From contig CAYWBW010000001.1 in NCBI GenBank assembly GCA_964456745.1, forward strand, positions 62,001-126,000: a DNA stretch of 64,000 bases. Reading direction: 5' to 3'. Shown in pieces: positions 1 to 11,471 of this stretch. The notes under the pieces were generated by a model. That model did not search any database. It was given only the letters and a program-made list of their open reading frames with translations, and had not been told where the DNA came from. Source of the stretch: CAYWBW01 sp964456745. Its GTDB lineage: Bacteria; Patescibacteriota; Gracilibacteria; GCA-2401425; JAJOLG01. The position numbers were made by a program, and so were the translations under genes. The stretch's first letter is position 1. Every line of letters begins with the position of its first letter.

Positions 1-966
1 TTAAGCCATATTAAGGTAAATGAAAGAAAGGCATTTTTTAATGAAAAATCTTCTATGGATTATGGCTGATTGATGCATACTGACAGTCGAACTAATGCTA
101 TTGTACTTCAAGCACTTATTCGTATTGCGCCTGATAGTGTTTTTATTCCTAAAATTGTAAGATATTTATTATCCATTCGTGAAAATGGTCATTGGGACAC
201 AACACAATCAACTGCGCTTTCAATTTTTTCTATGGTTGAATTTTTGAAAAGTACTTGAGAATTAGATGCTGATATGAATATAGCGATTAATGTAGATGAA
301 AATCAGTTATTAGATCATAAATTTAACAAAGACAATATACTCACAAGGAAAGAAGTTAGTATCGCTCTATCAGAGCTTTCACCTGATAAGGAGAGCAGTA
401 TTAAGATTTGAAAAAATTGAGCATGAAGACTTTATTATGATTTATTATTTTCATATTTTTTTAATGTAGATGATATCCCGCCAGAAGAAGAAGGTTTTTG
501 AATTACAAGAGAGTTTCTTGACTTATCTTGAAAAGAAATTGAGGATAGGCTAACTGAGGCTAATGTTGGCAGCATGTATAAAATAAAATTGATTATTACA
601 AGTTCTGAAGATAGACATTTTGTTGCAGTAGAAAGTCCTGTACCAGCATGAATGGAGATTTTAGATACTAAGTTAAAAACATCTCAGCAAAATTTGATAA
701 ATGAGCAAATTACTAATTGTAATAATAATTGGACATATGAATGTTGGAAAAGTAATAACTGGCGCTTCTCTCACAAGGAGTTTAGAGATGATAAAGTTTT
801 TATGTTTGCAGATTTTTTACCTGCCTGAGTTTATGAATATGAATATTTAGTAAGAGCAACTTCTGTATGAAAATTTAGATATAGACCGTCAAGAGTTTGG
901 GAAATGTATTACCCGGAAGTTTTTGGTCAGACAGAGGCTGGATGGTTTAATGTTAAGGAGGAATAA
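1..966 (+). CDS. Bacterial alpha-2-macroglobulin, C-terminal part (cut by window edge)
   Basis: The frame is open from the window edge to TAA at 964, about 321 residues, with several in-frame TGA (Gly). The first ~85 residues contain SRTNAIVLQALIRIAP and NGHWDTTQSTALSIFSMVEF, typical of the helical thioester/TED domain of alpha-2-macroglobulins. The rest is the beta-sandwich C-terminus, ending in a receptor-binding-like segment (VFMFADFLPAGVYEYEYLVRAT, then FGQTEAGWFNV). The thioester CxEQ motif would lie upstream, outside the window. In bacteria these periplasmic or surface protease traps are encoded next to penicillin-binding protein 1C, and that is the next gene here, so the pair is an independent check on the call. 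Confidence 0.85.
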
Positions 967-1006
967 AGAATTGATAATGAGTTTGTTTTATGATTTTTCA
1001 CATCCT

Positions 1007-1040
1007 CGTCATTGCGAGGAGCGTAGCGACGTGGCAATCT
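1007..1040. repeat. REP-like palindromic element, copy A
   Basis: The 967-1123 gap holds CGTCATTGCGAGGAGCGTAG followed by CGACGTGGCAATCT. It is much richer in GC than its surroundings and partly self-complementary (ATTGC and GCAAT; CGTC and GACG). It resembles the short CATTGCGAGG-type repeats scattered in many bacterial genomes. Related elements occur at 49311, 54735 and 57648. Confidence 0.7.
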
Positions 1041-1123
1041 AGGTGGAAATGACTACAATGATGAATATGCTATGAATAAGCTAGTTAGATCTAAATATTT
1101 ACGATTTTATTTAAAATTGTTTT

Positions 1124-3499
1124 ATGAAATTTTTTAGAATTCAGTGTAAAAAAAAATCAGACTATTTTAATAAATGTATTAGTAAGATGCTATTTATAAT
1201 AATTGCATTTATTGTAATTTTATTAATTTTTTTGCCTTTGCCTAAAGATTTGGTAAATCCTCAGTCATATGATTCAACAAATATATTAGACAGAAACAGA
1301 AAGCTGCTTTATACAGTTAGACGTCATGATTATTGAGTGCAGAATAAAATAACATTTTCTGAAATCCCGAAAAATATTATTAACGCTTTAATATCAATTG
1401 AAGACAGAGATTTTTATTCACATTATTGAATTAGTTTTAAGTGAATATTGAGAGCTGCGTATTTAAACATTAGGGCATGAAAAATTGTTTCTGGTTGAAG
1501 CACTATTACTCAACAGCTTGTAAGAAATATTCTAAGACCAAAAAAAAGGAATTTTATTTATAAAATTAAAGAAATGTATTTTGCTATTCGTTTAGAAAAT
1601 ATTAAAACAAAGAATCAAATACTTGAAAAATATTTAAATAATACATATTTTTGACATCAGGCTTATGGAATAAGTGCTGGCTCAGATATATATTTTTGAA
1701 AAAAACTAGCTGAGTTAAGTTTGGCAGAATCTGCATTTTTAGTTTGAATATTGCAATCTCCCAATAATCTTGATCCGTATAAAAATTATACATCTGCTAT
1801 AAAACGTGAGAAGAGAGTACTTCTTGCAATGAAAGATGCATGATTCATTTCAGAGGAGAGATATACAGATGTTTTAAAAGAAGATATTTGACTTGCTTCA
1901 GATATGGTGAAAATCTCAGCTCCTCATTTTGTTAATTGGCTTAAAGAAAAATATGAATGAAATATTTTTAAGTCAAAAGAAATCGTATCAACAATCGATT
2001 TAGATTTACAAAAAGAAATTGAACTAATAATTCAAAATGAATTAGAAAGATTGGAAGATAATAATATTAGCAGTGCAGCCGTTGTTGTTATTGATGCACA
2101 TTCATGAGAACTTCTATCAATGGTATGATCTGCTGCTTTTTGGAATGAAGAAAATGATGGTCAGGTAAATGTAGCTCTTTCTCCTAGGCAACCAGGTTCT
2201 GCCTTAAAGCCTTTTACTTACGCACTCGCCTTAATGCAAGGTGATAATGCAGCTACAACTGTATCAGATATTGAAACTCAGTTTTTTACCCAAGATGCAA
2301 ATCCATATATTCCAAGAAATTATAATTATAGATATCATGGTCTTGTTCGTTATCGTGAAGCTTTAGCAAATTCTTACAATATTTCTGCGGTCAAGGTTTT
2401 GGAAAAAGTTTGAGTTTGAAATTTATTAAATTTATTAAAAGATGCTGGCATTAAGACTTTAAACAGATCAGCTGAACATTATTGACTAGCTTTAACTCTT
2501 GGCGATTGAGAGGTTAAGCTTCTTGAGCTGACACAAGCTTATTGAATTTTTCTTAAAAAATGAAAAACTTTGCCTATTAAAATTCTCAAAGATCAAGAAG
2601 CTTCGGAGCCTGTACAGGTTATTGATGAAAAAATAGCTTGGATTATTAGTGATATTTTATCTGATAATGATGCAAGATTACCAGAGTTTTGAGCAGGCTC
2701 TGTATTAAATTTTGATTTTCCAGTTGCTGTTAAGACTTGAACAACAAGAAATTTTAGAGACAATTGGACAATTGGATTTAGCAGAGACTTAGTTGTATGA
2801 GTTTGGGCCTGAAATGCAGATAACAGCCCAATGCGAGATAGTTCAGGAGTTACATGAGCAGGTCCAATTTTTAGAGCTGTTATGCTTGAGGCAATGAAAG
2901 ATATTTCAAAAAGAGATTTCGTAAAACCATCATGAATAAATGAAGTTGAAATTTGTAATTTATCAGGAAAATTGCCTGGGAAATATTGTCCAAATTTAAT
3001 AACTGAATTTTTTATAGAAGGGAAGGAGCCAAAACAGGAAGATGATATTTTTCAAAAAATTCCAATTGATCTAAGAAATTGATTACTGTGATACAGATGC
3101 GCGAAAAAGTTTGTAAGAGAGGAGGTGTTCCTAGTATTCCCATTAGAGCTTCAGCTTTGGGCAAAGGAAAATTGATGGAAAGTTCCTCCAAAAAAATCTT
3201 CTAATCTTTGTGTAGATTTAGAAATAACAAGTGACAAGAAAATTTTAGAAATAACAAAGCCTCACAATCTCGATAGCTTCAAACTAGATCCACTTATTCC
3301 AGATGAAAATGAAAAGATTATATTTACTGCACGGTCAAATAAACATTTTGATTTTCTACAATGGTTTGTTGATGACAAATTGGTTTGATCGGGGACGTCT
3401 TTTAGCTATAGGTTTGAGTGGATGCCTGTTTTGTGAACTCATAAGATTTGAGTGAAGAATTGAAAATTTGAAGATGCTGTTGTGATTGAGGTGAGGTAG
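1124..3499 (+). CDS. pbpC: Penicillin-binding protein 1C (transglycosylase/transpeptidase)
   Basis: The 791-aa protein polymerises and cross-links peptidoglycan. After a basic N-terminus and one membrane anchor (about residues 22-40), the GT51 transglycosylase domain shows SIEDRDFYSH (91-100) and GSTITQQLVRN. The transpeptidase domain has all three penicillin-binding motifs: SALK (Ser ~359), SYN in ALANSYNISA, and KTGTT (~537). The C-terminal 150 residues match the PBP1C-type extension and end in an Ig-like fold (FKLDPLIPDENEKIIFTAR). Many conserved glycines are encoded by TGA. The start is the first ATG before the anchor. It lies ~160 bp after the alpha-2-macroglobulin gene, matching the yfhM-pbpC arrangement of proteobacteria. 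Confidence 0.93.
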
Positions 3500-3617
3500 G
3501 ATAGTTGTTAGATTGGATTGTTAAACTTTTTGTTAAAGAATTAAAAAACTAAAGGAATTAGATTTAAATTAATTATTTGTTTTAAAGTTTTCGCATTTTT
3601 ATATTAAACTTATAAAA

Positions 3618-6350
3618 TTAATTATTATTTCTTAATACTTTTTGAAGTTGAACAGCAGTGTTTTTATGTGGGGGTACATAGTTTGCGAAATATTTTAATG
3701 CTTTTTTGTCTAAATTATCTCAATTTTCAGCTTTTTCTTCAAAATGCTTTGTTAGTAATGACCATACTATTTGCCAGTCAATATATCCATTAGATAGCAT
3801 GTAATTGTTTACAGTATGCGATATTACGTCGTTAACTAGCATTGATCATATTCATTTTGTTGATATTATGTGAGCATTTGGTGCTCTTTTTAAAACTTCG
3901 CTTACATTGTTGTAGCTTCAGCAAGATCATAAGTATACTATAAGAGTAGATGGAGAGATTTTTTCTATGGTTTTATAGGCATGATAACTGTGTCACCTAT
4001 GTCATTCAGTTTTTAATTGAATATTACTAGTTCAATATAATTGTGCTACTTGCTCCTGAATTGGATTGTAAGATTCTGGATTATTAGAATATAATAATAT
4101 TTTTCTTTTACTTGCATTGTCTATCTTGCTGTGATATATATATCACCTTTCATTGTGGGCTTTCCATGTTGAATCTTGTTTATATGTATAATTAAAATGA
4201 TTATATGAATTGATTCAATCTTCATCATTATAAAATGCCTGAGCTTGCAAATTTGTATTTCATTTTCAAAATAAATCTGCTTCATTTATTCTAAAAAGAT
4301 TTGGAAGTTTATATTTATCTTTCATGTCATTATACCATTCTCGATTCTCATTTGTATATTCTGATAATGCAGATGCAATGAATCCATACAATTGTATTAT
4401 TTGAGATTTATCATCTTCTTTTTGTGTAAGTACTAGTTCTTCATAAATAAGTTTAATTTTATTGCTTAAAAATTTAATCATATCTTCAGATCATGCCTGA
4501 TTAGAAATATAATGTATAATTTCAATTATTGATACAGCATCTTCAATTGGTTTATTCGAAGTTTTAAGTCCTTCAATAAAATCACTCAATAATAATTTTT
4601 TGTCATTTGCACTTTCTATAGTTCAAAGAAGTATGTTTAGTTTTCCGTATTGAGCACATGTTCTTAAAAAAGTGCTCCATCATTTTCTACTTGGATCTAC
4701 TTTGTTTAAAAATTCATAAGCTCATTTTGGATATTTCTTTTTTAAAGATGAAAGTAATCAATCTTCTTCATTGCTTCAGCTAAAAAGAAGATTAAATGTT
4801 GAGGTGTATACTTCTTCATTACCTATGACTATCATAGAATAGATAAATTCTGGGGGGAATTTATTTATTAATTTCATTCTTTCACCTTCTTCTTCATTGT
4901 GCATTGCATTGAGCATGGCAAGCTTTCTTAAAGCGTAGTCTTTGAAGCTCCATAGGTTTAAATCATTTCCATCCCTCTCTTTTCAATTATTTGAATTACT
5001 TAAATCATGTTTAAAATTTCTATAAATTGCATCAAGATCTGAATATGTTCAATTTTCTAGTGATAATAGTAAAACTTGTTCTGCGTATTTAAATGATGTA
5101 TTAATATCGTACATAGCATTAATTGAAGTCCATATTTTTCAAAAATTATTCATTATTAAATTTATATCTTTTTTCGATAGTGCCATTTTAAATGCTCTAA
5201 TGATGATATCATAGGTTTCAGGATTATTGTTTGGGGAGTGTTTTAAAATTCATGAATAATTATTTAGTTCTAAAAGTTCTTTTAGGTGCAATACTGTAAG
5301 TGTTTTCAATTTTGGAATAGTAAATAAATTATTTATATTTTGCATTATAAATTTTATTCAATGTTCTTTGGTTTTTTCAAAAATTAAAGACAATAATTCA
5401 TTGAATCTTGGATAGGATCTAAAAAATTCAAGTCTTTCTATCAATTCACTTGTGTCTGATTCACTAAAGCAATCTTTTTCCCCAAAAACTAGTCTAGCCT
5501 CATCTTTTGGTATTGGTTTATTTATATCTTTTATAATTAAATCTAAATTTGGTAGTAATAATTTTACATGCTCCATCAATGCGATATCCATAGTATTTGG
5601 CAAATAAAGATACCATTTAGGATTGAGATGTAATCTAACTTTTACATTTTTTACTTCTCACACTATATAACCAGGTTTTGATAATTGTGAATTTATACTA
5701 AATATTGGGTTTTTTTCATTAATATTGAGTAGCTCTGTACTTGATTTATTTCCATAATAGTTAGTATCGTGTTGATTGCTATGAGATAATCCATAATGAA
5801 GCAGGTCTTTCATAAGATATTTACCCATTTTTACTTTAGATAACGTATTAAAGTATTGAAGCAATAATTTAATTGGATTACCAGGTCTCATTTTTCCTTT
5901 TTTAAGAACAATAGCTTCAACTGCTTCTGCTGCCAGTAAATCAGCTGTTGTAAGTTCATGGATATCATTTGTCTCGAAAAAAAGAATTGGAGCTTTATTT
6001 CACTTAGATTCCTTGTACCGATCAAAAATAAAATTTGGATTTATACTTTGTGACACTAAATAATCATAATTATCTAATAAAGCTAAAGGGTCTTCATTGA
6101 GTACCAGCTCTACTGCGGAGGTCCATTGTAATTTATCTTTTGAGTTAAGAACGGTATTGATAGCTGTATCAATTTCCTTTTTTTCATGTAGTATGACTGT
6201 TTTATCAGTACTTTTTGCATGCAGTTCTGGAATATATAATAGCAATGTTATCGCTGTTATAATACAGCGACTTAGGGTTTTGATTCCTCATAATTTTGTT
6301 CTAGGTACATGTGTGATTTGGTTATTATGGCCATATGTGTTTAGTTTCAA
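3618..6350 (-). CDS. Large exported protein with C-terminal His/Cys peptidase-like domain
   Basis: About 910 aa on the minus strand, intact only with TGA = Gly. The N-terminus has a signal-peptide-like stretch (IITAITLLLYIPELHA) after a basic segment. No ATG fits, so TTG at 6350 is my estimate and TTG at 6245 is too late because it cuts the signal. The body is helical and repeat-like and I do not recognise it. Near the C-terminus, TEGHRGHSYHAY is followed about 20 residues later by LIVYLGSCGSYNNV. This is the His ... Gly-Ser-Cys-Gly pattern of caspase/clostripain/CHAT-like cysteine peptidases. A role in processing surface proteins is inference. The gene stands alone, convergent to pbpC and divergent from higB. 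Confidence 0.65.
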
Positions 6351-6476
6351 ACTCAAAATAGAAATATTAAATCTTATTAAGAGAATAATATTACATATAT
6401 TTGTTTGAGTGTCAAGTTATTAAGATACTTTTTAGCAGGCTCTTACCAATCTATCCAGTATAAAATACATTTTAGT

Positions 6477-6504
6477 TTGATTTTTTATAAAGAAATATTA
6501 TAAT
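6477..6504 (+). promoter_or_regulatory. Probable promoter of higBA
   Basis: TTGATT (6477) and TATAAT (6499) are separated by 16 bp, and the higB ATG lies 30 bp after the -10 box. The assignment is by position and consensus only. Confidence 0.55.
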
Positions 6505-6533
6505 ATTAACATTTAGTGTAAAAGTATAAAAAT

Positions 6534-6812
6534 ATGGTGATTCAATTTTGATCAAAGGAATTGAAAGAAACTTTTGAAATTTGAAAAAATAAAAAATATT
6601 CTAATGACATAATAAAATCATATATTAAAAAAGTTATCCTTATTCAAGAGCTTGAAAATGAAAATGATCTTAGAAATTATAAAAGTTTGCATTTTGAAAA
6701 ACTTAAATGAAAAGCACAAGAATATTCAGTAAGATTAAATGATCAATATAGACTCATTATTGAAATACAAAAAAATTGAAGTATAAAAATTATTTTTATT
6801 AAAAATATCTAA
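6534..6812 (+). CDS. higB: HigB-family toxin (RelE superfamily)
   Basis: The 92-aa protein has the HigB/RelE order of elements: IQFGSKELKETFE at the N-terminus, then LRNYKSLHFEKLKGK and EYSVRLNDQYRLIIEI, and a final beta strand SIKIIFIKNI. HigB toxins are ribosome-dependent mRNA endonucleases, and RLNDQYRL is the core strand of that family. The antitoxin gene starts 5 bp downstream, the usual toxin-first order of higBA. TGA codons supply Gly at three places. Confidence 0.85.
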
Positions 6813-6817
6813 ACATT

Positions 6818-7174
6818 ATGGCTAAAATCTACAAACCAGCAGTGGCATTTCATCCTTGAGAATACCTTTTAGATGAGCTTTCGGAAAGATGACTTACACA
6901 AACAGCTTTAGCAGGATTTCTTGGAAAGCCAATTAAAACAATTAATGAAATTATAAAATGAAAAAAGTCAGTCACAGCTGAAATGGCTATTTTGTTTGAA
7001 TGAGTTTTTTCTTCATCTGCAAGTAGTTGGCTTTGATTGCAAAAAGCGTATGATTTAGCTAACGCTAGAGTTGTTAATGATGCAAAATATAAAACTGTTA
7101 TTAAAAATTATCAGAATTATCAAAAAAATAATAAAGATTTAGCAAGAAAAGCAAGGAGTTTAACACTTGCATAA
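6818..7174 (+). CDS. higA: HigA-family antitoxin (XRE helix-turn-helix)
   Basis: 118 aa. The start MAKIYKPAVAFHPGEYLLDEL carries the HPGEYL signature of the HigA/VapI family. A helix-turn-helix follows (LTQTALAGFLGKPIKTINEI) and then SVTAEMAILFEGVFSSSASSW. The C-terminal ~40 residues are basic and rich in Asn and Tyr. It should neutralise the HigB encoded just upstream and repress the shared promoter. Confidence 0.88.
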
Positions 7175-7302
7175 ACCAAGAATACAAATATTTCTCCTTA
7201 TTTTTTTCTTTTGGTTTGCTAGGGCAAATAAAAGGAAAAGTGTTGTTGAGGTGTTTAGGTTAGTATTTTGGAAAGATAAATTCAGATTGATTGATATGAA
7301 TT

Positions 7303-7337
7303 ATTATGATACTATATGAAATATAGTAAATCATAAT
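7303..7337. promoter_or_regulatory. Imperfect palindrome in front of hicBA, probable operator
   Basis: ATTATGAT-ACTATAT is followed, after GAA, by ATATAGT-aa-ATCATAAT: two nested inverted pairs ending 2 bp before the hicB ATG. HicB-type antitoxins commonly bind such sites to autoregulate. The sequence also contains TATGAT/TATAGT boxes that could act as -10 elements. Confidence 0.6.
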
Positions 7338-7339
7338 TT

Positions 7340-7558
7340 ATGCAAAAAATTAATTTAAGCTTTATTGTTTGGAAAGAAGGAAAGTATTTTGTGTCTCAGT
7401 GTTTAAATAACAATGTATCAAGTTTTTGAGAAACTAAAACTGAAGCTATTAAGAATTTAAATGAAGCATTGGAACTGTATTTTGAAGATGAACCAAAGCC
7501 AAATCTGATTAAAATCGAGAGGCCAGAAATTTTAGAATCATCATTTACTTATGCCTAA
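7340..7558 (+). CDS. hicB: HicB-family antitoxin
   Basis: 72 aa: MQKINLSFIVWKEGKYFVSQ, then FGETKTEAIKNLNEALELYFED, the compact HicB fold in which the toxin is sequestered (strand-strand-helix, with the xxTxxEAxxNLxEAL helix). The C-terminal tail is short and has no DNA-binding domain large enough to recognise. The last 8 bases overlap hicA, so the two are probably translationally coupled. Confidence 0.85.
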
Positions 7559-7766
7559 ACTTTATTCGTCAAATTATATCATTAAGATTCTCATTAATAA
7601 TGGTTTTATTTATATTTCACAAAATTGAAGTCATATCAAGTATCGTAAAACTTGAAATCCAACATTAAATACAATTATTCCTGCTAATAAAAAAGAAATA
7701 CCATATGGTACTTTTAAAGCAATACTATTGCAGACAAAATTAAGTGAATGAGATTTTAAGAAATAA
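7551..7766 (+). CDS. hicA: HicA-family mRNA interferase toxin
   Basis: 71 aa of the double-stranded RNA-binding-like HicA fold. The nuclease motif is visible as GFIYISQNGSHIKYRKTG, including the catalytic His in the G-S-H segment, followed by a conserved TIIPANKKEIPYGTFKAIL. The C-terminus LSEGDFKK is typical. The glycines in NGSH and KTG are TGA. The gene begins inside hicB. Order antitoxin-toxin is a common alternative to hicAB. Confidence 0.88.
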
Positions 7767-7915
7767 TTGTTTTTTAGATACAAATATTTCTCAAAAGTTT
7801 GATAATTGAGATATTGCAGAATTTTGATCCTGCAACTTGAGTTTATTCAAGAAAGGTTGGTCTAAATTGAGAGTTTGTAAACAAGAAAAACTTATATTTG
7901 ATTTCATTAAATTAA

Positions 7916-9061
7916 ATGCTAAATAAAAATTCAGATCTTAATTACTTTAATCTTTCCATTTTTTTCCATTTTATTGGAAGGCTTATGTATAGGATATTTG
8001 TTCCTATAGTTTTACTTAAAAATGGTTTTAGTCTTGATAATATTTTTCAGTATTTGATTGGATATTGTATTATTACAATTTTAGTTTTAATATTATCCCT
8101 TAAATTTTTTTCGAATAAAAAAGTTATAGTTTTTAATGTTTTAGCAATTTTATCAGAAATCTTCTTAATTTTATTATTTCTTCCAGACAAGATTTCATTT
8201 TATTTATTAATACTAATTATTCTTTTTGAAGGTATTTATTATTCACTTTATTATATTTCATATTACTCTATTATTACGCATCTTACCACAATACAAAAAA
8301 CTTGAAGTAATCTGTGAAATATTGAAATAATTAGTAAGTTTGCATGAATAATTACACCGATATTTTGAGCATTAATTTTAGATATTAGTAAGCCTTTGTT
8401 TTTTATGACTGCACTTGCTTTTTTATTGTTATCCATATTGCCTTTAATAAGTATCACTAAATGTGATATTAATGGTGAGCATTTACCAAAAATTAGTATA
8501 AAAAAAATATGAAGAGAACTAATTTCATCTACTATTGTTTATGGTATTGAATTTTCAATATTTGTTTTGTGGAGTATATATATTTATATTAATTGAGCTC
8601 CTCTTTTGTATATAGGATTTATTCCTGCTATTTGATATCTTGTGGATATTTTATTAATTTTTTTAATAAAAAAACGGCTTTCAAACCTATCTATAAGAAT
8701 TTATATAAAATATATTGGAATTATTTGAATTATACTACTTTCAATATATAGATACATTTTACCTGAGCATATAATTTTTACAACTCTACTTATTGCTTTA
8801 TTTTATACACTTTTTAATTTATCAATTAAGACTGATATTATAGAGAAATTTCAAGGTTATCAGACTTTTTATTCTTCAATGTTGATGCAAATTTGTTGAT
8901 TTTGTTTAATGCTTTTGATTTGAATTATTACTTATGCTATCTGATTGGAATACATGATATTAGCACCAGTTGGCTTTGGTTTAATGTGGATTTTTAAGGA
9001 AATATTTTTTTTCTTATTTGACAAAAAAATAATATCTTGACTAATGATTTTAAATAGATAA
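7916..9061 (+). CDS. Multi-spanning membrane protein, MFS-like
   Basis: 381 aa with about ten to twelve hydrophobic segments and short basic loops, in the manner of a Major Facilitator Superfamily transporter. The first two helices contain FHFIGRLMYRIFVPIVLLKNG, and another follows at FYLLILIILFEGIYYSLYY. No substrate signature is visible. The preceding 149 bp contain nothing convincing. The ATG at 7916 is the only plausible start. The family assignment rests on topology, so 'integral membrane protein' is certain and 'transporter' is inference. Confidence 0.6.
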
Positions 9062-9092
9062 TATTGTTTCCAATTTTTTAAATTATTATATT

Positions 9093-9749
9093 ATGAGTGA
9101 TAAACAAGAATTTACTAAGCCTGGATATGACAGAATAAAAGTTAAACATACTTGAGAAGCTGCAATTGTTATTATTAATTGACCTTTGAATTATGAAATT
9201 AATAAAGAATTGGAAGATATAATGTGAAAATTAAAAAAGTTAGTATCAACATGTATTTTTGACTTAAGACTAGTGCCATTTAAAGATGCTTTTACAAATA
9301 AGGTTTTTGATACAAATATATGAATACTTACTGAGGCTGGTTGTTATGTAAGAATTGTAGGTGTTTGTGAGTTAACTGCTAGCCTTCTTAGGCAGTGTAC
9401 TAGTTGTAATAATGTTGATTATATTGATTATACAGAATTATCAGAATCTGATATTGCAATTATTGCTCAAAAGGAGCTAGAAAGTGAAGAGAATAGGAAG
9501 AAAGTAGATCAACATGAACAGAGAGCACTGGGAAAATGAAAAAATACGCAAGAAGGATTAATGGCTAGAAATCTTAAAAGAGCCACTGCAATTCAGGAAA
9601 AAAAGAAATACAAAAAAGCTAAAAAAGCTGTGTGAAATAAGGATGGTTTAAAAAAATCATATAATCACAGATCTTGATGAAATAAAAGCAATAATACTTG
9701 AAATAACCCTTATAAATCAAACTATCGTAAGCCAAGGATTAAGTATTAA
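9093..9749 (+). CDS. STAS-like domain protein with basic C-terminal tail
   Basis: 218 aa. Residues ~10-105 read as a STAS fold: a strand (EAAIVIINGPL), helix (NKELEDIMGKLKKLV), strand (STCIFDLRLVPFKDAF) and a final strand-helix (YVRIVGVCELTASLL). Such domains act as anti-anti-sigma factors or regulators. The phosphorylatable Ser/Thr normally after the DLR..P strand is not clear. The C-terminal third is very basic and Gly/Asn/Lys-rich (NKSNNTGNNPYKSNYRKPR), suggesting nucleic-acid binding. It sits 31 bp after the MFS-like gene and 9 bp before the Cys-rich paralog pair, so the group may be one operon. Confidence 0.5.
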
Positions 9750-9758
9750 ACAAAATTT

Positions 9759-10421
9759 ATGAATTGTTCACTAAATTGCAGGGAAGATAAATGTGCAGTA
9801 TTAGATGGTTGTGGTCAATGTGAGTCTAGCAATGTTGCATATCCTCAATGAGGAGATTTAGTTTGAAGATTGATATGAGGAAGATGAACAGAAGGAGAGG
9901 TTGTTTATGTTTTAGTTAGTGATTCATTGTATGGTATTGTTAATGATATAAGGAGTTATTTAGGTTTTCAAAAACCCATAAATCAAAAGATAAATGTATT
10001 GGCAAGTGAAGAAGATGAAAATATTCAACAACAAAGAGAAGATAGTTGATTGTTTTATGGTATTTCAAAAGAAATGAGAGAGGGCATAATTAAAATGCAA
10101 CAAAGTAAAGAGTCTTGATTAAAAAAAGTAATTAAAAAATATAAACATTGTTTTATATGATATAATAATCTGACCGAAGAAGGAAAAGCTTATTTTGCGT
10201 CTATTTGACTTGTTGATAAATATTTTCTCATTAATAATGAAAGGTCTTTATTGCTATTTACTAGTAAGTGAGTATTTGTATTTTCATCATGAGCTAAAAA
10301 ATTTATTAGATCACTGGAGTCAAAGTGATATGAAAAATTAGTTAGAGAAATTGGTGGTTTTAATCTTGCTGCAGTTAAATTGTTATTTGAAATTAAGGAT
10401 AATAAATTGTCTTGAGCTTAA
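9759..10421 (+). CDS. Cys-rich conserved protein, paralog 1
   Basis: 220 aa, not recognised. The N-terminus has six Cys in about 22 residues (MNCSLNCREDKCAVLDGCGQ, then CE), suggesting a metal site. It shares with the next gene the segments LVGR, LVSDSLYGIV, GLFYGISKEMREGI, YKHCF, YNNLTEEGKAYFASIGLVDK and a strand repeat LLLFTSKGVFVFSSGAKKFI, so the two are tandem duplicates. The last block looks like a beta hairpin with a small-domain (PH-like) rhythm. No signal peptide is present. The start follows the STAS-like gene by 9 bp. Confidence 0.6.
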
Positions 10422-10541
10422 TTATATATAAATAGGGTAGAAGCTAGAAAAGTTCCAAGACCTTTTTGGATATACAAAGGTAAAAATGATCTAAAAGATT
10501 CACATGTCACATGACTTGTGAAAAAGTTGAAATTATTTTAA
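10422..10541 (+). pseudogene. In-frame continuation after the stop of paralog 1 (possible decayed tail)
   Basis: Directly after the TAA of the preceding gene the same frame stays open for 39 codons (reading NRVEARKVPRPFWIYKGKND and ending LVKKLKLF) to another TAA. The second paralog has a long basic C-terminal tail just where this one stops. This could be a tail lost by a nonsense mutation, or chance. No start codon with a ribosome site is seen. Confidence 0.3.
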
Positions 10542-10602
10542 TATCTGAATAGTGTCATTGGTTTAAAAACTTTTTCTAAAAGATTAAATATTAACAATAA
10601 TT

Positions 10603-11466
10603 ATGAATTGTTCTTCCAGTTGCAATAAAAGTGAATGTTGAGTATTTAATGACAATGGTCAATGTAATGCTAGTTCTAATTTGCATCCTAAATTGTGAAA
10701 CTTGGTTTGAAGATTTTTATGAAAAAAATGAAAAGAAAGAATAATTAAATATGGTTTAGTTAGTGATTCTTTGTATGATGTTATTGTTGAAATAAGGAGC
10801 AGGGCACTTGCTGAGAAAATAGCAAAAACATGAGTAAAGACAATGGCGGAAATTGCAGCAGATATGGATTTAAAATCAAGAAACAATGAATGATTGTTTT
10901 ATGGTATTTCAGATAAAATAAGAGAAAAAATACTTGGTCAGCAAAAAGATAAGGAAATTTGAATAAAAAATTTATTTAAAATATATAGACATTGTTTTGT
11001 ATCTTATAATGATCTTACTGAAGAGTGAAAAGCACACTTTGCGTCTATTTGACTTGTTGATAAATATTTTTTGTATGATAATGGTACTGCTAAAACTACA
11101 TTAGTATTTACCGGAAAATGAATATTTATATTTTCTTTATGAAATGAAAAATTTATTAATTCTTTAGAAACAAAATGATACTTTAAGTTAATTAGAGTAA
11201 TTAAACCTTTGGATTTAGAAGTAAGAAAGTTACTAAAAGAGATTAAGCTTAATAAATTAAAGGTTAGTAAAAAAGCTTCTGATAAGATTATCGGATTTGG
11301 AAAATTGGGAAAGAATAAAAAGCTTGTTAGGCCTAAAAAATTTACTAAACCAAAAACTGTACTGTTGTCAGCTAAGTCATTTATATGACCAAGTGTATAT
11401 TGTTATTGTGGTAAATGTGAATGATGAGCCGAAGAATGTCCAATATTTGATGATAGTGATGATTAG
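10603..11466 (+). CDS. Cys-rich conserved protein, paralog 2 with extended tail
   Basis: 287 aa. It matches paralog 1 over residues 1-215: four Cys near the start (MNCSSSCNKSECGVF, then QCNASS), LVSDSLYDVI, GLFYGISDKIREKIL, YRHCF and NDLTEEGKAHFASIGLVDKY. It then adds a ~70-residue basic Lys/Phe-rich tail that ends in a new cluster (VYCYCGKCEGGAEECPIFD). The two Cys-rich ends suggest one metal-binding unit or two. Divergence between the copies, while the N-terminal Cys and core motifs persist, argues that both proteins are functional. Function unknown. Confidence 0.6.
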
Positions 11467-11471
11467 CAATA

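Noticed and set aside
7767..7915. A ~50-codon frame overlapping the start of the MFS-like gene
   Set aside because: No start codon, no ribosome site and no family resemblance. AT-rich DNA with only two stops gives such frames often.
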